Positions 27,501 to 40,661 of a stretch of 64,000 nt of DNA are shown here, one piece after another. Positions within the stretch are counted from its first letter, which is position 1; every line of letters starts with the position of its first letter. The notes beneath the pieces are model-generated. The model had not been told where the DNA came from. It saw only the letters and a list, made by a program, of their open reading frames with translations, and made no database searches. The position numbers were made by a program, and so were the translations under genes. Source of the DNA: Aculops lycopersici (lineage: Eukaryota; Arthropoda; Arachnida; Trombidiformes; Eriophyidae); assembly GCA_015350385.1 (NCBI GenBank), contig WNKI01000001.1, positions 11,547,338 to 11,611,337 on the forward strand, in the 5' to 3' direction.

Positions 27501-30500
27501 TTTGTACCCCCGCTTCCTACTTTCGCCTACCCGAAATGCAAACGCCCCCCCCCTCTAACTAATGCACTCGAACACGAGGAGAACGAAGAGGAGGAGCAGC
27601 AAGTGGCGGCGGCGATTCCGGCAACAGAAGCAGTTGTGCAGCAACTAGAAGCCAGAGCTGCTATTAGCGGCTTTGTTTGTTGGCCATTTGCTATCTCATC
27701 TCCGTGGTCGTCGTCGTCGTTCCTTCGTGGTAGTCGCCGTTTCCAGTTCCACGCAAACCGGGGCTGTGGGTGCGAGATTTCAAATTAACTTTTTCGCACT
27801 ATTTGGCTGCCATCGCCACTTTCCGCCTGTCCGAAAAGTTAACTCGCGTAACTCAAGTTGGCTAGCGTCGATGTCTTCCGAGAGAACGAGTAAAGTTTGG
27901 TGGGTTTTGCAAGCCGAGCTGATAGCATCGCTCGCCAAGGGGCTAGAGTTTAGTAGTAGTAGTAGCTCGGTGAGAGAAACAGTTGCGGCTACGACGATGG
28001 CGACAGCGACGCTGGCGAGGCAGCAAGCGAGAGAATCTGATACACGAGAGCGGAAATCTCGAGATCCATTTGCTCTCGCTCCACTCCAAGTCTTGGTTTC
28101 TCTTCCGTTTCCGGTTGCGCTAGCGGTAACTAGCGAGCTAGCGAAATGCAAGCAAGCTCGCAGCCAGTGAGCCACTACAAACAATGACATTTGAAAAGAG
28201 AGGGACAGAGAGAAAGACTCGACGATGGACCCAATCGAGTTGCTTCAAGCTTTAGGCTATTGCAAGGCTCAGATTCTGTCTGTCGTCTGAACTCCACGAC
28301 AAGCGCCAAGTAGAGTGTGCCAAATTCTAATGGCCAAAGAAGCAATCGTGTGGCTCACAAACTCTCGACCCGGTTTCGACGGCGGCGGCGGCGGTGGTTG
28401 CAAAGGGGAGAAAAGCGAGCAAATAACTCGATTAAATGCAAATTATCGCACACATTCGATCGTAGCCCACCAACCCTAGTCGCTAACTACGAGCACTTGT
28501 TAATGTTTTCGGCCAGCTTCGTTGCTCTCATTTACTTTGGGCCATTATCAAGTCGAGTCAAGTGAGCTCGAGTTGAGCTGGACAATCTGCAGATTGCGTC
28601 CATTATATTGCGTTGTGCGCATCTGGTGAAAGTGTGCCGATCCCGCAGGAACGTGGACACGGAGACAGACGGGAGCAGCCAGGAATAAATCAAAAGCCCC
28701 CACTCCTATCTTCTGTCCGGATTTTTGCTAAGAAACCTAATAGATCGAGAGGATTTCAGGCAGGTTATGCGTGTCGTTGTTCCAGGCTAACGGGTTCAAT
28801 GCGGCCATTCATCACCAAGCTGGAGGGCGACACTTTTTTTCTTGAGAGAGAAGAATAGCAGCAGACTGGCGGGATAATTTGCTCTTTTTTAGGTCCCGTC
28901 GCTCACCTGCCAGATCGATAATTCCACCACCGAGTCAGCAACAGAACAGAAACAAGAGAAAGCTCGTGACAAGAAACATCATCGCATGTCGCTCGGCTAA
29001 ACTCTACGCGATTGCTTTTGAGCTTGCCACCAGAACCACTTCCGGGTGTCAGAGAGGAAGGCGAGGAGCAGGACTTGCCTCAAGGTGCTCGAAACGCGAG
29101 GAAGACCAAGTGGTGGTTGTTGCCGACTCCACTACCAGGAGCATGAAAAACCATTCTCTTCTTTCATCCCCTCGTGCCCCTTCCCACCGCCTTGCTTGCG
29201 TGTGTTTGCAAAGCAAAAGAGGGTGCAAAGGAAGTGTCGTCTCGGTTAGCCGCGCAAGTTTACATAAACTTTCCATTGATTCAAATACATTAGCTTCCCA
29301 AATGTAGTTTCAGCTTAAGCTATCGGCTTCATCGACAACTTTATCCCGGAAAATGGACGACGAGACAACAAAAACTGGGTCGGTTTGGCTGGCCCTCGTG
29401 TCTCGAGATCATTAGCGCTGCCGGTTGTTGGTTGCTGTTGTTGTCGCTTGCCATAGTAGTAGGCTAATGAGAATCTGGTAGGAAAAAGTGGTGGCAACAA
29501 CGTGATGGTTGAGTCGCCACTTTGCCAAAAACTACGCCAGTGGACAGAAGAGGCAAAAAGAGAAGCAGCAGAAGAAAGACCGAAGATGGACTCGAGCGAT
29601 AGAGGGGACACGAGACGAACGAAGAGCGACGGCCACCTAGTGACGCAGGTGGTTGTGGCGCGTTGTTTCACTCAACTCAAACTGATTTGCATCTCGCTGG
29701 CAGGAGAAATCGTCACTAACTTATGGGATAGCAGTAGCTAGTAAACAGCTTACCTGGCCCCTCGCCAGTGACAAGTGGTTGTTTCGTTTGGCCTCGCTCG
29801 CCGCCCGCCGCCAGTCAGGTGACTTCTTGTCCGCCTGTCTCAATGCACAACTACCACCTGCGACTATCATTTTTAAGACGCAAACACGGACTACAACTGG
29901 GAAATGAGAAGCGTCTCCTGTTGTCTATCTTGTCGCGTCTATCTGTTGTTTTGGTTCCTGGTTATTGTCGTTGCATTTATTTTTGCCACTCACTCAGCTG
30001 AGAGAATGATTGAGTCTTGCAAAAGCCTTTCTGACTAACGTCTGCGAGTTGAGTGGCTCACTAGTCGATTGAAGTGGCGCCAAGTCCATTGTCGCTCGCT
30101 CTCTTTCTCTCCGTCTTTGTCTCTATCTCTCGAACAACCCAGATAATTCGAAGCTACCGTAAGTAGGCTAGTGATGGTTGCCGCCAGTGAGAGCAGACAA
30201 TGCAACCCGAGTGACCGGATGTCGTAATGGGAGAGCCGCGTCCGTATGTTCAAGTTGCTTTCCCTCGCTCTCTTTGCAGCCTTTGCGCCGCCGACTAGTG
30301 GATAGGAGCTCCGATATCTCTGAGGAATTATCACTGTTTCTTCTTCCACTAACTCTCCTAACAACTTTTCCTTTCAACTGCAACCGAAGCCACCAGCTCA
30401 GTGTGCCAAAAACACACGCAATCTCTCGTTGTCCGTTGCGCGCGGCGCCGTGGGAACGCGCTAGCGAGACGCACAAACTCAACGCCGCGTCCGATCGACC

Positions 30501-32576
30501 ACCGGCCACTGAAGCTCCACTTCCGCCTTCGCCTCAGTCATTGCCTGTTTCGGCGGCCGCCGCTGCCATCGATGCCGCAGAAACAACAAGCAGCAAACTA
30601 AAAGACGAAGGGGAAGCAACAGCAGCAGCAACAACAACAACAACAACAACTGGAGCGTCAACTTCTCACTGGCTCATTGCAAACTGATAGCAAACGTCCA
30701 ATTAGATTAATGGCAAGTTTAACGCCTACTCCTCTTTTTCGACTTCCTACGACGCTCACTTCACAAACAACCGACCACCACCTACGCTGGCTGTAGTAGC
30801 GAACCTAGACTTGACTCAAGTAGACAAAACTGACGGTATTGTGGGGGTCCAATTTTCCATGTGACCAGTTCCCTTAGGTTGTGGCGCTGTCATCGCGCGC
30901 TGAACGCGATGTTAAAAGATACCGTGCATCTCATAAGTTTTCTCACCCGCCACCTCAAATGATGCGCCGCTTCCTCTGGCCAAAATTTGGTTTTGGTGTC
31001 TCTGTTGGATTCTCTCACGCGTCGGGCTGCTGACACTCGTCTGCTTCCTGTCAGCAGCTCGACTTCCGTTACGCGCAAGGCTTTGTGTTTCTCTTTTTCT
31101 CTCGTTGAGCTAAAGTCTTGATTACGCAACCTGCAGGTAGAGGAGTGGCTCTATTGACTTTTAATCGAACACAACGACACAGTTGGAAGAGAGCGACTTG
31201 AATGAGTGTTGAATCAAGGAAGACCATTGATCGACAAGCGGAAACAATGAGCCTCCGACTGATGGGCAGGCAAAGTTTGGTACTTGGCACTCAGATTTAG
31301 ACAACGACAGCAGTAACAACAACAACAACAAAAACAAGAATAGCAACAACTTAACTGCAAGAACGACGCCACTCCAGTTCAGTTGGGTACTAAACTGACT
31401 AAACTCTGGATATGGCATTCAAACCAAACTTTAAAGCTCCTCGCCACCCACTTGATGGCCCCCAGTTCAGTGGGTGGTATATGGCACATAAATTGCGGTT
31501 TAAACGAGGCCACCAGGAGCAAGCGAGTTGGTAGCAAGCTAACCAGAGGGATCTCCTTTGATTGGCTTAAGTCGGTCGCTCTCTCGCTTGATATTCTCGC
31601 TTCTCTGCGGGTTTAGTCTCAGCTTTTGCGTGCCGTTTTTGTGTCGGTTGTGCTTTAAAAAATCTCGCCGACCGCTTTATCCTGCACTCAATTTGGTGGT
31701 CGATATCTCAACCGCATTAATAGGCTGCTCGTTGATAGAAAGAGAGCAAAAGTTTGCCAGTTGAAGAGTAAAGAGGCAACAGTGGAAAAGAAGCGAAGGA
31801 TAAACGGGAGAGCTGATCTTGAGCCCGGTTGTCGCTTTAAACCGAGGCGCTCGTATCTCTAGAGGGCGTGCTACTCTTGGGCGGCCCGGTGACTTTGACG
31901 GTCGACATTTCGCGAGGGGGCGTGGGATTAGTGCTCACGACAACCGGCGACGGTAGCGATGGTGGTGAAAAAAGGCTCGCTCTGCGGCGGGCACCTCAAG
32001 GTGAAACCGATTGTTAGTTGGCTCAGGGAGCCACACGAGCCACAACTCTCTTCCTGATCAGCGAGTCATTGTCGCAATGCACCTGTAAGTCTTATTCAGA
32101 AAATAACTGACCAAAATGTTTGCTTCGGCGGCTCAATGTTGGCGGCGATAGCGGTGGCCATTCATTCGATTTTATTCTAGCTCAGTTTATTTTTGCTCGG
32201 TCCCGTTCAGTTCAATGGCCATGAGCTCGGAATGCGGAAGTCGAGTTTTCGGTGGGCAAAGTTTGGTCATAACTAGACTTTGAGAGAAAACCATTGGCTC
32301 AGACGATCGGCGGCTTGTTAATGGTCGTTTCGGTGAAACTCTCGCCGGCCAACAGTTTTCTCAGACACCAAGACGATCAATCTAATTCGATTTGCATGAG
32401 TCATGGGTTGTCCGCTGTGTCAATTGCTCGCCTGCCTGCTCGCTTCAGCGGCCTCTGGTCGTGGTCCACTTTTGGTGGTTCTGGTGACTTCTGGCCACTC
32501 ATCGAGTCGAAGGCCAGTGATCCTCATAAGACGGCGCCGACTATTTTTCTGATTGGCCAGAGACTTGGATAGAAAA

Positions 32577-32594
32577 TCATCATCATCATCATCG
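32577..32594. repeat. (ATC)n microsatellite
   Basis: Six ATC units in non-coding DNA. Confidence 0.7.
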
Positions 32595-34879
32595 TGGTGA
32601 GCAGCGCAGAGCCAAGAACTGGCAACAGCAACAACAACATCATTAGCGATCAACGACACCCACCGCCGAGACGATACTCGTAAGCTTCTAATGGCTCGCA
32701 CTGGCCCACACTGTCGCTAAACTGAGGTCATTTCCGGTGGTCGCCTGCTCTTGCGCTAGTGGGTCGCGGAGTTTCAGTCGGCGGTTGCCAAGTTTAGCCT
32801 TTAGGTGACCAAACCAACCACTTGCTAAACTTTCGATCAAGTGGCTGAACCGAGACTTTTGGATAAATTTAGACTCTCTGTTTGTTGGCTTTGAGCACAC
32901 GATGCGTCAAGCCAACCAAAATTTTCTTTCCAAAGCAACAACCATTTTTAGCCTCACTCCTAACAGCTCAATGAAGGACTCAACTCCAACCTCGAGCTCT
33001 AGCTTCTGCTTTGCGTACCCTACTCTCGGGGGAGATTTTACCCGAATCGTGGGCGTGGCAACTCAACAAATTTAAACGAGCAATTGAGAGACGATCGTTA
33101 GAGAAATTGTCGGGCTCTCTTCGTTAGGTCGGGCAGTTAGCAAGCAAAACTTGGCTTTCAAGTTAGATCACTGATTTATTCAGTCGAGATTTGAGCCAAG
33201 CGAGCGAACGGCTATCGTCGTGGTTGGGTTCGCGACAGCAAAGGGCGAAAGTGTTGTAATGATGAAGTCAACCGCAACAACTACGTGATCAGCCTACAAG
33301 AGCTCAGTTATCACTCACTGGAAGCAAGCTAGCAGGCGGCTGGCTAGCTGCTTGGCTAACTGGTGAGTCTTTACTCAAACTAGAATGTTGTTTTTGTGGC
33401 CTGTGATTGTTGTGATTGTGGTTGCCGATGCTTCAAGTGGCGGTCGGCGTCCACTTGAAGCTCTTTGGATTGGTGACTTATATTACACAACGACTGCAAA
33501 TACATTTACAAGCGCAACGAATGCCAAGACGACGAGGACCACGATTGAGCTCTTGATCTCGATACTCACAGGCAGACGAGCAACCGGGCGAAGGAAAACC
33601 TTTCGGATGGTCGCCTGGATTTGTGGCCCGTGGAGCATTAACAGTGCGACGTGCGGACTCCACCCCAACGAGGCAACCAAACTCAACTCGGCTCGAATAT
33701 TCGACTACAAGGAGAAGCTGGAAAAGATGGAGTCCAAGGGAGGATTTTTAATCTCGCTCTATGCTACTCTCTCCCACCGATTTCCCATCTCGTTCAATGA
33801 AAGCACAAATGCAACACAAATAACGACACCCGCAAGCCGCATCAGTAGCAACACGCAAAAGTTGCATTGAATTATAACGAGCGGAAGGGGCCGACACACA
33901 GAACGCTAGCTTCCCGATTTACCAGCCGGCGAGCTTGCCAACCGTGCAAATCTATGCAAATTTTCATCGCTCGCTGGTTGGTTGGTTGTGGCGAGAGCTA
34001 GTGGGTTGGTTAGTGTGGACTCGTAGAGAGCAGACAAAATCAAGGGCTTGCGTCAGCGGTGAGCCGTCCAATAAGCTTTCCGTTGCTTGTGGCACAATTG
34101 CAGCGACGGCAGCCAACAAGGAAAAGCCGGCTTCCATAGCTCCGAATAGAAAGTGGAGGCTAGAGATTATGGCGGAGAGGCAACTTCCGGTCTTGTGCTC
34201 GGGTGTTGCTAGTTTCTGAGTTGGAGCCCGAGGCGTTCTCTTGGCGGCGGCGGCGGAATCCACAACTAAGAAGCGGGACCAGAGCGCTTACTATGGTCAG
34301 TCGTCTGCTTCGGGCGGTTACGTTGGTCGGTCGGTCCAGCGACGCTGACTAAATGGTGGCCTCTAAGCGGCGAGATGACAGATTGTGTCGAATGGCTAGC
34401 TTGGCGACTTTACCATACAACCAACACAACGGGAGGCACGAGAGATCGAGTGCAAGAGTCGCACAACTTCCGCCCATTGATCTAGTTTTTAACCAATTTA
34501 AAGCTACATGGCGTAAAGCTACAAGTAAAGTTGGTGTCGCTCCACCATTAAGTGCACAGTCGTCGTTGTTGGCGGCGACGACACCCGCCCAACAGGAAGG
34601 CGGAAAGTTTGGTTCCGAACTTGCGAATCGTTTAAAGCTTTTGGAGTTTATTCCTTGAGATCACACAAGAAATACACTCATAACGCAGACAACTTATTGA
34701 ATTTCTCTCACTTTCTCTCCCGCCCACTCGCTTTCGCGGCGCCAACTTCGGCTGGCCGAATGGCAAACCCAGCCACGCCCTCTTTTCTCCAAAACCAAGC
34801 CTGAACCTCGAAGAGGAACCCGTGGTGGTGGTAGGTTTGCAAATTTATTTTGAGCGCCGCTAGCAGCGAGTGTGGCTTG

Positions 34880-34928
34880 GTCGCTAGGCGCGCTGAGCGC
34901 ACACGCTAAGTCAACGGCGCCTAGCGAC
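34880..34928. repeat. 12-bp perfect inverted repeat with 25-base spacer
   Basis: GTCGCTAGGCGC at 34880-34891 faces GCGCCTAGCGAC at 34917-34928. The spacer itself contains a small GCGCTGAGCGC hairpin. The core CTAGCGAC recurs elsewhere in the window, for example near 2895, 17229 and 39346. Confidence 0.7.
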
Positions 34929-34959
34929 TCACAAGGTAACTGTCTCATCTCCCACGCGC

Positions 34960-35400
34960 AGATCTCGATGAAATTCGTCACACAGTATCCCTGTGCCATT
35001 CTAAGAATGTTAAGAAGGTGAGAGATCCTAACAATGTGGAATTTTTTGAAGATCGAGATTAAAGTTGATGAAAACCCCGTAGTAGTCTGTGGAGCGCGCA
35101 AAAGTTCCCTTTAGCACGCGTCTCTATGTGAATCTCTATGGGGGTTTTTCAAATTCTCTCGATTCTCACAAAAACGGTCACTTGTCAGGATCTGAGCTTT
35201 TGCACATGGACTTATAGTGGCACGAACACCATCTGTGCCAAATTTAGTTTAGATCGGCGTGTGTGTAGTTCGGATGGTCACCTTGTCAGTTCATAGAGCT
35301 GATATCTCCCTGTGCGATCATGCAAATAATTAACAAGCACAATGTTAATTTTCTCTCATTTTGTAGAAAATTTCTCACTAAAAACGATATTCGGTAATCG
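34960..35400. repeat. Possible decayed interspersed element
   Basis: The local texture differs from the flanks. Two loosely similar segments (TATCCCTGTGCCATTCTAAG near 34986 and TATCTCCCTGTGCGATCATG near 35301) recur about 315 bases apart. No coding capacity is visible. The call is tentative. Confidence 0.25.
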
Positions 35401-35641
35401 GAAGCTCAAGTGAGCCGAGTCTTATTTGCTTGATCAGAAGCAACAAACATCCTCACCACCAGCACGCTAGTTAGTTGGCTTGGTTTCGACAGTGTGCTCC
35501 CGTCGAGTAATATTTTGCCGCTGCTAATAACAAGCCGGCTAATAATAAGCAACAATCTCATTTAGTTGCTAGTGGGTGTAATAGTGTAGTGTTGCCTTCG
35601 CAGCGATGAGGCCAATTGACTTGGTTTACTGCACCGAGAGC

Positions 35642-35671
35642 TAGTAGTAGTAGTAGTAGTAGTAGTAGTAA
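35642..35671. repeat. (TAG)n microsatellite
   Basis: About ten TAG units. Confidence 0.9.
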
Positions 35672-38600
35672 CACATAGAGGCAACGAGGAAGGGATCAGC
35701 AAAAATTGCGCCGGCGATTGAAGAGTGTTGGTGAAAGGTTGGCGGAAAAATGAGCAGTAGTAGCTTTCACAGTAAGGCAACCCAAGTGACTGACTGACTG
35801 GCTAGTGGTGCGCGCAAACTCATTATTTAGGCGGCCAGTTCAACGTGCTAGTTGGCTCACTTTTCTTCCTCTCTCCCCTCGTTGTTGCTGCTGCTGTCGT
35901 GGTCGTGGTCGTCGGATTCGAGTACTATCTAGGCTCAAGTGACTCGGTAGACGCCAGGGCCAGAGAGCCGCCCAAAAAGACGTCGTCGTTGTCGACGACA
36001 ACGACGACGATGACAGCGACAAGTGCGCTACGTAACGCAACTAGACCAATGGCAAGACAAGAACAATGCGCCTGTGAGCTCAAATTCGCCTTCTCTTTCT
36101 CCCCCCCCCCACTCAACTTTGCGCAACACAATCACATTTGAGTTGAGTTGAGTTGAGTGGAACACCAACTAGCGGGGCGACTATTTTACTTAGACTACAG
36201 CGAGAGACAAAGCGGTGAGTTCGATGATAAAAGTCATCCGCTAGCTCGAGATTTATGTGTCCCCATCAATTGGTTACGTTGGCTTCCGTTGCTCTCGTCT
36301 TGGTCGCTGTTGTTGGTATCTACTGCTACTTCTGCTGTTTTAGTCGAGTTGCCCCTCGCAACTTCATCGCCTTCGAACCGCTCGGCGGCTACTTGCTTAC
36401 AAGTTGATTTTCCTCACCATCGTCGCCCCGTAGAGCGGGAGTAGCAAGTCTCGCTTGCCGAGCGCCTCGTTGGGCGCCGGTGGTTGCGGTTTGATGGGCG
36501 CGACAAGTAGACAACTTCCGGGTTGCAACTATAAGTACAACGTCAACCGACGTCTCTTCCCGGAAGATTTTAACGTGAATCGAACCAGAAGTCACCCCCA
36601 ACACGTACGAAGGGAACAGATGATCTCTCAATCGTACAATGAGTTTCTATTGGCTATGGTTGCGGCCAAAAATAAATGTTATTCAGTTGCGCAAAATCCT
36701 CCAACCTCACATACTGTGCGAATTGATTACTCGTCCCTCAAAGAGCTCACGAGGTTTCCTTCCACCTCATGAGTCTTGTTTTGAAAGCGAACAAAAATCT
36801 AAATACATATATATCGTTGTCCATTGTTGTCATCCAAGTTTGGTAAGCTCGTTTCTTTTGGTCTTGGTGGCGCCAGTGTCGAGTTTTCAGCCCAAAAGGC
36901 TGCAGCAACATTACCATCGTCTGCCAATTGAAGCGTGCGATTGAAAAGTCGCGAGGCCGCAAGACAACAACTACTTCTCTTATAGCAACGACAATCTTGG
37001 CCGACCGGCCGGCTGGCAAAGATTGCCAACGCAACAAGGAGCCAAAAATTGAAACTAGATGATCAAGTTGATCGCATTTGTCTCTTCGATTTCTTGGTTA
37101 GTTTTGAATGAGTAGTTTTGGTTCGAGTCTCTCGACCAAAATACTCTCTTGAACAATTGCAAAAGCGCACCGTTACCAGCGGTGGCAACGAAAATCACGA
37201 CGACGAGGGTAGTGGGAGTAGCAGTAGCTTCGGAGGCAACCGGCGCAAACAGCAGCGACAACAACGTGGGAATCATATGGAAATTGTGAGGATGCTCGCG
37301 GTTTGAAAAGTTCAATGTCTCGGTGGGACTTTTGGAATTTTGGGTTGGAGCGGAGTGGAGTGGAGAGGAGAGGAGGAAATGGATTGCAACCCATTGAGAG
37401 GCTTTCCATTTTGTGGGGGATTGGGGCTATGGTAAAAAAGAACCTTCAGTTAGACGTGAGATATGACACCAAGCGGATCGAGTGGGGAAATTTATTTTAT
37501 CCCTCTCTGCGGCTCGCTGTGAGTTTGGTTCCATTTTTTTGTTGCTCCACGAAAAAATCTTGAACTTTTTCTCCTTATCCCCTCGCTGACCTCCCATTGA
37601 GTTGGAGATAGAGAGAAAGAGAGAGGGAGTTGAAATTTAATCAAGTGGAATGCAAGATGAGACCTTTTCTTCCTTCTTCCCGTCATTTGTACCATAAACG
37701 ACCGGATCGCATGACGCGACTTCCGGTTTCCCGAGATTCAGGGCGAGGGGAAGGGAAGGGGCAAATGGCATTATGATCATACTGATTTGCTGGTGCCACT
37801 GCCGCTGCAATGGACTACTGCGCGCTAATTAATCGCTTGCTCGTCGGTTGGCCGAAAGTTGGCTCGCAACAAGACTTCGAAACCAAAGCCGGCAGCTGAG
37901 AGTGAGTTGCGGCTCCGGATTGAGAAGTGGGCTAATTGGCCGATAGTAGTGGAGAGAAGGAGCGGAAGCAAAAGACCCTGCGCACTTGAGCTTGGCGCTG
38001 GTAGTCGGGAACCAGTCAAGTTTATTTCCACTTCGAGTTGGATGGTCAACTTGAGAACTCAATGCAGACGTGGCAGTGTTCTTTTGTATGGTCAATCGAG
38101 TGCAAGAGTAACAACATGAGCAGCAACAAAGTAGTTCGCTCCTCTCGTTGTTCTTCCCCCTGCTCGTTTCCCCTTCATTTCCGGTCCACGCTCACTTGTT
38201 AGCCAGCCAGCCAGTCAGTCAGTCGGTCAGCTAGCTCGCCATCCGAGTAACCAAACTGGACACGTCAATTCAAGCGGCTTAACTTGAGCTCCTGTGGATG
38301 ATTCGGTGGTTATGCTTTTGCATCTGACGCCGGAAGTTGGGGCCAACCAGCAAGCCAGTCGGCCGATCAATCGAATGGCCGGCCAACTTTGCTCCTTGGC
38401 AGCGATTGTCTCTCATCTCGTTATTTCTGTTGCGATTAGAGACTTGCGCGCGTCTTGAGAAACTCGAGGGGATCGCCATTATCATTAGTCTGAATTCTAG
38501 ACGAAGAGAAGCGCAACCTGAACTCGATGGCAATGATTTGGCGCCAGCCAAAAAGAGAAATGCACTTGCAACACGCGAGCGAGGCAACCGCAATTGTAGT

Positions 38601-40357
38601 TGGAAACAACAGAGATAGGGAACCAAAGGAGGAAATCCAATATGTTGTTTCTGGTTCCGATTGCCGGTGGCGCGCATAAAGGAGCACAAATACAAACACG
38701 CACACACCAACAAATATATATGTTGAAACTTGAATAGAAAAGAAGAGAGTGGAGGGGGGGGGGCAAATACATTCGAGAGTGAGTGCCATTATTGGCGCCT
38801 CTGTCCATCTCTCCACAGTCTTTGCTGTTTTCTCGCTACGTTGAGGATAACTAATTACATGCAGATCGGCCGTTGGATTTGTTGGTTGGCAAATGGCCGC
38901 CGGCAACAAGGAGAGAAACAATCAAGGTGTAGCAAGCGGATGGAAACTCCCATTTGCTGGTCCTGCCGCCTATGGATTTGGTTAACATGAATGGCTTAGT
39001 GCCGGACTATTGAGACATCAGTTCAACAGTAAATGCATGGCCACCGAATGCTCGCATCAAATGCGCAAACCCGATGCTCTCGAAAAGTGGCTTCAGTTTG
39101 CTATCTCGAGGTTCGAATGTTCCTTGGATGCTTGGTTCTGGTGGTGGTTGTGGCTATGGTTGGGATTGGGGCGACAGTGCAGAGGGCGATCACATAATCG
39201 TCGACTACCGCATTGCTAGCCGTTGTGCCGATGAAGCAGGCTAGCAAATTGAATCGAGGCGATGATGATTGATGGCATGGGTTAGCGCGCCTCTGGGTCG
39301 GCTGCCGCCTGGAGTCCGGCAACCGGAACCAAGGAGACAAGAGCACCTAGCGACTGCAGAGCTTGTCGTTGCTACTTCTGCTGCTGCCGCTGGTCTCAAG
39401 ATCGAGACAACGAATCAATTGAGCAGCAAGACCGAGTTCGCTAAATGACACACAAGAAGATTCAGTTTTCTGTTTTTGGCACGACGATTGCCAGCCAACC
39501 TCGATCAAGATGTTTAGGGTTGAGCATCCTAAACTGGCGAAAGGGTTCTCGCATTGGCTTGTTAATCACAACACCACAAACTAACAAAAGTGGACGAATC
39601 AATGAATGAACGAATCATCTATGGATTCCTCCACTTGCAAGGTGGTTTTTGTAAGCGTCCAAGTGTCGACGTAATCGTTTCTCGAAATACAACCACCAGG
39701 AAGGTGACGAGTGGCAACGAGCGGCGTGCTAGCGCTTATTATTATGTGATGCAATGCAATGCGATACCACGCGATGCAACGTAATCGGCGTCGGTTGCCT
39801 CTGATGTCGCTGAGGACCTCTTGGTTGACGTTGGAGCTTTGCAAACCGGATGTACAAAGCTGACGGCAAAACTACCAGCCAACCACTTAACTGGTCACCG
39901 CCAGCTTGTGGGTGGTGATGGTGGTCAAAAGAGAGGAGGCAATATCAGGCAACATATCAAACCTCCAGGTCGCTAGCCTCATCATCGTCCTTGTCATTGT
40001 TGGCGCAAACCAATTTCTGTTGTCGTTGTTGTTGTTGTCGCTAACGTTAAGCAGCAACAGCAACAGAAACCACCTCAACAAGCTCAATAATAATGTAATA
40101 CAATCTGATGGGAGTTGCGTGCTCTCATCAAGAGCTGACCACCTCGACTCAACGACCGCCAAACTCCTGCCTCAGAGTGACAGCCGGTCAGCGGCGGCCG
40201 TTTCCTCGAGGAAACCACCGGCTCGAGCATCACGATGCAGTCAGCCAATTCATAAGGAACAGCCAGTAGCTCGGCCACCATCGTTGCCGCAACCGTCACC
40301 ACTTGACGCAAATATGATGACAGGCGAGCAGCTTGATTGATGTTCACGATCACTTAC

Positions 40358-40661
40358 CTGTTTGGCGCTGGATGCTTCCACTTTCGTCTGGAATGTTGCT
40401 GGTTACTTGTGATAGTGGAGTGATTGTCGTTGTATTCGATGTTGTTGTTGCAACAATGGCGACAGCTAATGTTGAGCCAACGTCCTCCAGTTGCGCTCTT
40501 GAAATTTGGGTGCCGCTTTTTGTGGTTGAAATCACAGGTGAGCTTGAGATTAGAATGATGAGCAAGGGAATTGAAGCGATTGATGGAAATTTGAGTGATT
40601 TGTTTCGCGTCTTTAATCGCCGCCGCAACAGCAGCAATGAACTTGGAGTATCCTCTTGCAT
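40358..40661 (-). other. Candidate alternative first coding exon (signal-anchor type)
   Basis: ATG at 40661 (context ACAAGATG) opens 101 codons: a basic segment, a hydrophobic stretch (FPSIASIPLLIILISSSPVIS), then a Ser/Thr-rich region. It ends in a consensus donor ACAG/GTAAGT with one base left over. That phase fits the candidate exon at 22458 (G+GA gives Gly) and would also fit the Ig1 exon at 1698. This suggests a distal promoter for the sidestep-like gene, but no homology supports it, and it could be a chance frame. Confidence 0.35.

Larger units (their letters stand above)
22459..40357. other. Long gene-poor stretch (intron or intergenic)
   Basis: About 18 kb in which I recognise no conserved protein. 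It contains trinucleotide repeats, a heptamer array (24455-24503), an element-like stretch near 35 kb, a 12-bp inverted repeat at 34880-34928, and further CCGGAAGT-type octamers. Isolated strong minus-strand donors (for example GGCAG/GTGAGC near 28904 and CCAG/GTAAGC near 29752) might mark untranslated exons, but none can be proved. Confidence 0.5.

Noticed and set aside
27673..28170. 165-codon plus-strand frame with Ser run
   Set aside because: Arises from simple repeats (GTC, TAG) and has an overlapping antisense frame; no homology.
30178..30687. 169-codon plus-strand frame
   Set aside because: Ala/Thr runs from CAA/CAG repeats and no domain.
33385..33870. 161-codon plus-strand frame starting with a hydrophobic segment
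   Set aside because: It looks slightly like a signal peptide, but there is no family, and antisense frames overlap. Kept out for lack of support.
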